Assembly (NCBI RefSeq): GCF_014822185.1 | Contig: NZ_QVLR01000006.1 | Coordinates: 100,566-164,565 of the forward strand | DNA: 64,000 nt | Source: Azoarcus sp. Aa7 | GTDB taxonomy: Bacteria; Pseudomonadota; Gammaproteobacteria; Burkholderiales; Rhodocyclaceae | Reading direction: 5' to 3' | Shown: positions 57,040 to 64,000 of the stretch, in pieces | Numbering within the stretch: the first letter of the stretch is position 1 | How the letters are laid out: each line of letters starts with the position of its first letter | Position numbers and translations under genes: made by a program | The notes under the pieces: generated by a model | What the model saw: only the letters and a program-made list of their open reading frames with translations | Databases searched by the model: none | What the model was told of the DNA's origin: nothing

Positions 57040-57678
57040 ATGAGCAACATGGCGCCACATTCGGGCAGCAGCTGGGATCCGGTCGGCCTCGGCCTGGTTC
57101 CGATGGTGGTTGAACAGAGCGGTCGGGGCGAGCGCGCCTACGACATCTATTCGCGCCTCCTGAAGGAGCGCGTGGTGTTTCTGGTCGGTCCGGTGAACGA
57201 CGTCACTGCCAACTTGATCGTGGCGCAGTTGCTTTTCCTCGAGTCCGAGAACCCGGACAAGGACATCTTCTTCTACATCAATTCCCCCGGGGGGTCGGTG
57301 TCGGCGGGGATGGCGATCTACGACACGATGCAGTTCATCAAGCCCGACGTCAGCACGTTGTGCATCGGGCAGGCCGCGAGCATGGGCTCCTTCCTGCTCG
57401 CCGCGGGCGCGAAGGGCAAGCGCTTCTGCCTGCCCAACTCGCGCGTCATGATTCACCAGCCGCTGGGCGGTTTCCAGGGGCAGGCGTCCGACATCGAAAT
57501 CCATGCCCGCGAAATCCTCAATATCCGGGCTCGCCTCAACGAAATGCTCGCGAAGCACACCGGGCAGGCCATCGAGCGGATCGAGAAAGACACGGATCGC
57601 GACAACTTCATGTCGGCAAAGGATGCGGTGGAATACGGCATCGTCGACAAGGTGCTGACGACCCGCGCCGAAGCCTGA
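57040..57678 (+). CDS. clpP: ATP-dependent Clp protease proteolytic subunit
   Basis: A 212-residue serine protease with triad S114 ([11 protein letters not shown]), H139 (MIHQPLGG) and D188 (DRDNFMS). It forms tetradecamers with ClpX. The gene sits between tig and clpX with 17 bp to clpX. Confidence 0.98.
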   Translation: MSNMAPHSGSSWDPVGLGLVPMVVEQSGRGERAYDIYSRLLKERVVFLVGPVNDVTANLIVAQLLFLESENPDKDIFFYINSPGGSVSAGMAIYDTMQFIKPDVSTLCIGQAASMGSFLLAAGAKGKRFCLPNSRVMIHQPLGGFQGQASDIEIHAREILNIRARLNEMLAKHTGQAIERIEKDTDRDNFMSAKDAVEYGIVDKVLTTRAEA

Positions 57679-57695
57679 AATACGAGAGGAAGACC

Positions 57696-58964
57696 ATGAC
57701 GGAAAAAAAGGCGGGCGGCGAAAAGCTGCTGTACTGCTCGTTTTGCGGAAAGAGCCAGCATGAGGTACGCAAACTCATTGCGGGGCCGTCGGTCTTTATC
57801 TGCGACGAGTGCATCGAGCTGTGCAACGACATCATCCGTGACGAGATCGCGCAGTCGGCGGAGACGGAAGGCGGCAGCAGCAGCCTGCCCACGCCGGCCG
57901 AGATCTGCGAGATCCTCAACCAGTATGTGATCGGCCAGCAGCAGGCCAAGCGCAACCTGGCCGTCGCGGTGTACAACCACTACAAGCGCCTGCGCCACAT
58001 TTCGGGCCGCAAGGACGACGTCGAGCTGTCGAAGAGCAATATCCTGCTGATCGGGCCCACCGGCTCGGGCAAGACGCTGCTCGCGCAGACGCTCGCGCGC
58101 CTGCTCAACGTCCCGTTCGTGATGGCGGATGCAACGACGCTCACCGAAGCCGGCTATGTCGGCGAGGACGTCGAAAACATCATCCAGAAGCTGCTGCAGA
58201 AGTGCGACTACGACGTCGACAAGGCGCAGCACGGCATCGTCTATATCGACGAGATCGACAAGATTTCGCGCAAGTCCGACAACCCGTCGATCACGCGCGA
58301 TGTGTCCGGCGAGGGCGTGCAGCAGGCGCTGCTCAAGCTCATCGAAGGCACTGTGGCGTCGATTCCGCCTCAGGGCGGACGCAAGCACCCGAACCAGGAC
58401 TTCATCCAGGTCGACACCACCAACATCCTCTTCATCTGCGGCGGCGCTTTCGACGGTCTGGAAAAGGTCATCCGCAATCGCACCGAGAAGATCGGCATCG
58501 GCTTTGGTGCGGAGGTCAAGAGCCGCGCGGGGCGCGATCAAACCGAATCCTTCCGCCACGTGGAGCCGGAAGACCTCGTAAAGTTCGGTCTGATCCCGGA
58601 ATTCGTCGGCCGCCTGCCGGTCGTCGCGACCTTGCAGGAACTCGATGAGGCTGCGCTGATGCAGATCCTCGTGGAGCCCAAGAACGCGCTGATCAAGCAA
58701 TACCAGAAGCTGTTCTCGATGGAAGGCGTGGAGCTCGAGATCCGTCCGGCGGCACTGCACGCCGTGGCGCGCAAGGCGATCCGCCGCAAGACCGGCGCTC
58801 GCGGCCTGCGCTCGATTCTCGAGGGCGCGCTGCTGGACATCATGTACGACTTGCCCACCATGAAAGGGGTGGAGAAGGTGGTCGTCGATGAAGGCACCAT
58901 CGAAGAAGGCGCCCAGCCGCTGTTGATCTACGCGGATCAACAAAAGGTGTCGGGTTCCAACTAA
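57696..58964 (+). CDS. clpX: Clp protease ATP-binding subunit ClpX
   Basis: A 422-residue AAA+ unfoldase. An N-terminal zinc-binding domain ([21 protein letters not shown]) precedes Walker [16 protein letters not shown] and Walker [11 protein letters not shown]. The IGF loop for ClpP docking is [18 protein letters not shown] precedes the ATG at 57696. It is last in the tig-clpP-clpX block. Confidence 0.98.
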   Translation: MTEKKAGGEKLLYCSFCGKSQHEVRKLIAGPSVFICDECIELCNDIIRDEIAQSAETEGGSSSLPTPAEICEILNQYVIGQQQAKRNLAVAVYNHYKRLRHISGRKDDVELSKSNILLIGPTGSGKTLLAQTLARLLNVPFVMADATTLTEAGYVGEDVENIIQKLLQKCDYDVDKAQHGIVYIDEIDKISRKSDNPSITRDVSGEGVQQALLKLIEGTVASIPPQGGRKHPNQDFIQVDTTNILFICGGAFDGLEKVIRNRTEKIGIGFGAEVKSRAGRDQTESFRHVEPEDLVKFGLIPEFVGRLPVVATLQELDEAALMQILVEPKNALIKQYQKLFSMEGVELEIRPAALHAVARKAIRRKTGARGLRSILEGALLDIMYDLPTMKGVEKVVVDEGTIEEGAQPLLIYADQQKVSGSN

Positions 58965-58988
58965 ACCCGAAATCGGCTCCAGGCGCCG

Positions 58989-59015
58989 CTTGATATTTCA
59001 TGGTCGGGCCCCCAT
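58989..59015 (+). promoter_or_regulatory. sigma-32-like promoter for lon
   Basis: CTTGATA (58989-58995), a 14-bp spacer, then CCCCAT (59010-59015) matches the RpoH consensus closely (CTTGAAA-N11-16-CCCCATNT). A 10-bp imperfect stem GGTCGGGCCC/GGGCCTGACC with its loop inside CCATGT covers the -10 and would also form at the end of the clpX message. Heat-shock induction of lon is established in E. coli and inferred here. Confidence 0.65.
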
Positions 59016-59051
59016 GTGGGCCTGACCAGTCCTTTCGAGGTAATAACAATC

Positions 59052-61472
<2,421 letters not shown>

Positions 61473-61496
61473 GTTCCCCGAGTCCCGCGCCGATAG

Positions 61497-61526
61497 GCGC
61501 TGCAGCGATGTAAAACGCTGCAGCGC
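61497..61526. repeat. inverted repeat with palindromic arms between lon and hupB
   Basis: GCGCTGCAGCG and CGCTGCAGCGC flank ATGTAAAA; each arm contains the 10-bp palindrome CGCTGCAGCG, so the element is both an inverted and a direct repeat. It ends 3 bp before the hupB -35 box. It may be an operator for hupB or a stem at the lon 3' end; there is no T-run. Confidence 0.6.
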
Positions 61527-61529
61527 GTA

Positions 61530-61559
61530 TTGACACCCCGGAATACAGCGCGATATAAA
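61530..61559 (+). promoter_or_regulatory. sigma-70 promoter for hupB
   Basis: A perfect TTGACA (61530-61535), 18-bp spacer and TATAAA (61554-61559) lie 100 bp before the HU start. Confidence 0.8.
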
Positions 61560-61661
61560 GTCCATGCTTCTCGCAACGCATTTGGAATCGCCCTGAATGC
61601 GGCACCGGCTGAGGGTTTGCGCATTTCGGGTTATCGCTCTCATATCCAGAAGGGGACTTAA

Positions 61662-61934
61662 GTGAACAAATCCGAACTGATCGACCAAATCGCCTCCGAA
61701 GCAGAGTTGTCGAAGGCGGCCGCGGGCAAGGCGCTCGATGCAGCGATTGCGGCGGTCAAGGGCGCGCTTCAGGCGGGCGACTCCGTGACCCTTGTCGGAT
61801 TCGGCACCTTCCATGTTGGCGCGCGCGCCGCGCGCACCGGCCGCAATCCGCGGACCGGCAAGAACATCAAGATCAAGGCTGCAAAGGTTCCGAAGTTCAG
61901 GGCTGGCAAGGCTCTGAAAGATGCTGTAAACTGA
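61662..61934 (+). CDS. hupB: DNA-binding protein HU-beta
   Basis: A 90-residue nucleoid protein with the HU/IHF fold: [17 protein letters not shown], then [20 protein letters not shown] and the [18 protein letters not shown] tail. The start is GTG with AGAAGGGG upstream. Its order after lon is conserved in proteobacteria. Confidence 0.97.
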   Translation: MNKSELIDQIASEAELSKAAAGKALDAAIAAVKGALQAGDSVTLVGFGTFHVGARAARTGRNPRTGKNIKIKAAKVPKFRAGKALKDAVN

Positions 61935-61972
61935 TCGACTTTGCTGGAACGGGCCTAGCCCCCGTCCAGTAC

Positions 61973-62048
61973 GGGTGCTTAGCTCAGTTGGTAGAGCGTC
62001 GCCCTTACAAGGCGAATGTCGGCGGTTCGACCCCGTCAGCACCCACCA
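61973..62048 (+). tRNA. tRNA-Val (anticodon TAC)
   Basis: A 76-nt cloverleaf including an encoded CCA: acceptor GGGTGCT/AGCACCC, D arm GCTC/GAGC, anticodon stem TCGCC/GGCGA with loop CTTACAA (TAC), and T loop TTCGACC. It reads GUA and probably other valine codons. A terminator follows. Confidence 0.97.
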
Positions 62049-62072
62049 GAAAACGCTGTTAAATCAGCAACA

Positions 62073-62108
62073 CGAAAGCCGGCCCAACGCCGGCTTTCGT
62101 TTTTTTTT
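62073..62108 (+). terminator. tRNA-Val terminator
   Basis: Stem CGAAAGCCGGC/GCCGGCTTTCG with CCAAC loop is followed by nine T. Confidence 0.9.
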
Positions 62109-62211
62109 GGCCGTGTCACACGGATGCTTTCCGAGCGCAGGCGAGCAGGGGCCGACCTGAGATTCGCCCAGCCGGATTCGGATGGCGTGCCGCGCAATGT
62201 TGCGAGGGTGT

Positions 62212-62865
62212 TCAAGCTGCCTTGCGGAAGGTCAGATTGATGCGCTGGCGGCCGAGCAGGGGGTGAGTGCCTTCCTTCACGGGCAGGATGCCGTGAAAGC
62301 GCAGCCGCGATGGGCCGCCCCACACGACCACGTCGCCGTGCATGAGCGCGATGCGATCGCTGTGGTCGCTGCGGCTCAGTCCGCCGAAAAGAAAAATTGC
62401 GGGCAGGCCGAGCGATACCGAGACGATGGGGGCGGTGAGATCGCGCTCGTCGCGGTCCTGATGCAGGGACATGCGGGTGCCGGGCTCGTAGCGGTTGATG
62501 AGGCAGGCGTCGGGAACGAGTCCGGGAAAGCCGGCCGCAGCGGCGGCGGCGGCGACCAGATCGAGGAAGGATGCGGGCATGGGCGGCCACGGCTTGCCGT
62601 CGAGCGGATCGCACGGTTCGTAGCGATAGCCGCGGCGGTCGGAGATCCAGCCGAGCGGGCCGCAGTTGGTCATGGCTGCGGACATACGCTGGCCGCCTGG
62701 CGTCAGCATGTGGCGGAACGGGGCGCGGGCGGTGACGTCCGCGATTCCGGCAACGAGACGCTCGGCGTGCGGGCGGGCGAAGCCGCGCAGGACCAGCGCG
62801 CCGGGCGCGAGTTCTTCGCGGCCGGTAGAGCCCTCGTCGCAGTGTTCGAAGAGATCGGGCGTCAT
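62212..62865 (-). CDS. alkB: alpha-ketoglutarate-dependent dioxygenase AlkB
   Basis: A 217-residue Fe(II)/2-oxoglutarate enzyme that demethylates 1-methyladenine and 3-methylcytosine in DNA. The iron ligands lie in MSLHQDRDE (HxD) and RFHGILPV (distal H), and the 2OG arginine region is RINLTFRK. The ATG at 62865 gives the E. coli AlkB length; the upstream open frame is shorter in similarity. No ada operon is visible. Confidence 0.94.
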   Translation of the reverse strand: MTPDLFEHCDEGSTGREELAPGALVLRGFARPHAERLVAGIADVTARAPFRHMLTPGGQRMSAAMTNCGPLGWISDRRGYRYEPCDPLDGKPWPPMPASFLDLVAAAAAAAGFPGLVPDACLINRYEPGTRMSLHQDRDERDLTAPIVSVSLGLPAIFLFGGLSRSDHSDRIALMHGDVVVWGGPSRLRFHGILPVKEGTHPLLGRQRINLTFRKAA

Positions 62866-62946
62866 TCTGCCGATTCGTCCTGAAGCCATCGGTGCACGGG
62901 CGGGTGTTCGCTATGGGGCGCGGCCACTGTTGCTGCCCCGTGGCTG

Positions 62947-63117
62947 TCAGTCAGTGCCTGTGCTCGCCTCCGGCACGCTGCGGCTGCGCCAGTCGGTGAA
63001 CCAACTGGCGAACACGGCCTCGGCGGCGGCTTCTTCGGCCCGTGCATCGCTGCTGCGCGCTGCGGTGTCGTCGAGGTCGATGACTTCGCACTCGTACTCC
63101 AGATATTCGATTTCCAT
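62947..63117 (-). CDS. small acidic hypothetical protein
   Basis: A 56-residue protein, strongly acidic at first (EIEYLEYECEVIDLDD) with an amphipathic alanine-rich middle and WFTDW near the end. GAGGAG at 8 nt before the ATG is one of the best ribosome sites in the region, which supports translation. I do not recognise a family. It lies between alkB (81 bp downstream) and the divergent def gene. Confidence 0.55.
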   Translation of the reverse strand: MEIEYLEYECEVIDLDDTAARSSDARAEEAAAEAVFASWFTDWRSRSVPEASTGTD

Positions 63118-63387
63118 TTGTTTCTCCTCGTCCGTTCGCACCAACCGGTTCGGACATGGGAGCAGGTTATCGCGCTGCTGCGACCGGCGCTGCGTCGATA
63201 AGCGCGGGGAAAACGGTGCAATTCGGCGCGATCGGGCGGCGGCGCCGCGGCCGGCCCTGGGGGGGGCGTTTCCGGGCGTTGGTGCGGCTGCCTTGACGTG
63301 ACTATAGTGCGTCGTACCATTGCGCGCGGGGCGCCGGCTATCCGGTCGGGGCCTGTCACATCGAATACGTTCGGGAGAGTGCAATCC

Positions 63388-63927
63388 ATGGCCGTCAGAA
63401 CCATCCTCCGCATGGGCGATCCGCGCCTGCTGCAAGCGGCCGAACCGGTGCGCGCGTTCGGCACCCGCGAACTCGACGCCCTGATCGGGGACATGTTCGA
63501 CACGATGGCTGCTGCCGGGGGCGTCGGGCTGGCAGCGCTGCAGATCGGGGTGAGCCAGCAGGTGGTGATCTTCGGCTTCGAGCGCAGCGAACGCTATCCG
63601 GACGCGCCGCCGGTGCCGCGCACGATCCTCGTGAATCCGGTGATCACACCGCTGGGCGAGGACGAGGAGGATGGTTGGGAAGGTTGCCTGTCGGTGCCGG
63701 GGCTGCGCGGCGTGGTGCCGCGGTACCGACGGATCCGCTACCAGGGGCATGCGCCGGACGGCAGCCGCATCGACCGCAGCGTGGAGGGGTTCCACGCGCG
63801 CGTCGTGCAGCACGAGTGCGACCATCTGGCCGGCGTGCTGTACCCGATGCGCATGCGCGATCTGAGCAGGTTCGGCTTTACCGACGTGCTGTTCCCGGAT
63901 TCCGCGGACGATCCGGGCGCCGAGTGA
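63388..63927 (+). CDS. def: peptide deformylase
   Basis: A 179-residue Fe(II)/Zn metalloenzyme that removes the N-formyl group of nascent proteins. Motif 2 is EGCLSVPG (C100) and motif 3 is HECDHLAG (H142, E143, H146), so the active site is complete. Motif 1 reads GVGLAALQ with Leu51 for the usual Pro; Q52 is kept. The ATG at 63388 begins the conserved N-terminus. A second def is possible elsewhere, since this is not next to fmt. Confidence 0.93.
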   Translation: MAVRTILRMGDPRLLQAAEPVRAFGTRELDALIGDMFDTMAAAGGVGLAALQIGVSQQVVIFGFERSERYPDAPPVPRTILVNPVITPLGEDEEDGWEGCLSVPGLRGVVPRYRRIRYQGHAPDGSRIDRSVEGFHARVVQHECDHLAGVLYPMRMRDLSRFGFTDVLFPDSADDPGAE

Positions 63928-64000
63928 ACGACGCGATGGCGCAGGGCTGCGATCAGCGTCGGCAGTTGGACGGCGCCCTGCGCCATCGCGTCGTTCACTC
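63922..64000. repeat. perfect 26-bp inverted repeat at the window edge
   Basis: GAGTGAACGACGCGATGGCG and six further bases (63922-63947) recur as their exact complement at 63975-64000, separated by 27 bp. The left arm spans the def stop codon. The right arm ends on the last base of the window, so the element may be longer. No T-run follows within the window. Confidence 0.85.
63924..64000 (+). CDS. possible start of a gene cut by the window end
   Basis: A GTG at 63924 overlaps the def stop (GTGA) and stays open to the end ([11 protein letters not shown] and so on). It overlaps the inverted repeat completely, whose right arm reads the same start codons on the other strand. Coding is therefore uncertain. 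Confidence 0.2.
   Translation, partial: MNDAMAQGCDQRRQLDGALRHRVVH

Overview
The window is about 66% GC and gene-dense. It reads as chromosomal sequence of a betaproteobacterium, most likely of the Azoarcus/Aromatoleum/Thauera group (Rhodocyclales). That is an inference from the protein families, the paired acnA/acnB, the BktB-type thiolase and the codon bias; no rRNA or species marker is present. I see no prophage, insertion sequence or CRISPR array. Most genes are housekeeping, stress or signalling functions.

Layout. 1-3.6 kb: aspA and a divergent LysR regulator, flanked on each side by a tandem pair of near-identical minus-strand small-RNA genes (four copies). Each has a CUCCUCC anti-Shine-Dalgarno loop and a Rho-independent terminator. 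3.6-7.4 kb: an orphan FliD-C-like protein, a 2-hydroxyacid dehydrogenase, a small membrane protein and a NYN/LOTUS-type RNA-binding protein. 7.5-11.2 kb: a phosphorelay of hybrid histidine kinase, stand-alone Hpt and HD-GYP response regulator. 11.3-16.2 kb: LysE exporter, lysozyme-inhibitor-like lipoprotein, dtd, trxC, a haem protein, a ygiD-like dioxygenase and a CobD/CbiB-family protein. 16.2-23.5 kb: thiolase, rsgA, M48 protease, orn, a GT-C glycosyltransferase, rpmE and dusC. 23.5-29.7 kb: a TrmB-like methyltransferase, several small cysteine-motif proteins (SEC-C, YkgJ, YchJ), an Ap4A-phosphorylase-like protein, an S4 protein, and a K+ channel behind a small membrane protein. 29.7-35.4 kb: divergent acnA and acnB. 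35.6-40.8 kb: an overlapping operon of CBS/nucleotidyltransferase, DnaQ-like exonuclease and NlpC/P60 protein, then phoH-like and PrxQ. 40.9-46.5 kb: alaA-hom-thrC amino-acid genes and nadC. 46.6-50.4 kb: EamA transporter, a second HD-GYP protein, nnrD. 50.6-55.4 kb: the prkA-yeaH-spoVR stress operon. 55.7-62.0 kb: tig-clpP-clpX-lon-hupB and tRNA-Val, with a sigma-32-like promoter before lon. 62.2-64 kb: alkB, a small acidic protein, def, and a perfect inverted repeat at the window edge.

Links between genes. The strongest unexplained signal is the four-copy sRNA family around aspA. All copies share an identical core of about 40 nt, but their terminator stems and 5' parts differ. A dyad (GTCTTATA-C/A-AAGAC) lies upstream of one sRNA and overlaps the acnB promoter. 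This suggests, as inference, a common circuit for TCA-cycle/C4-dicarboxylate genes, comparable in architecture to the tandem sibling sRNAs of Neisseria.
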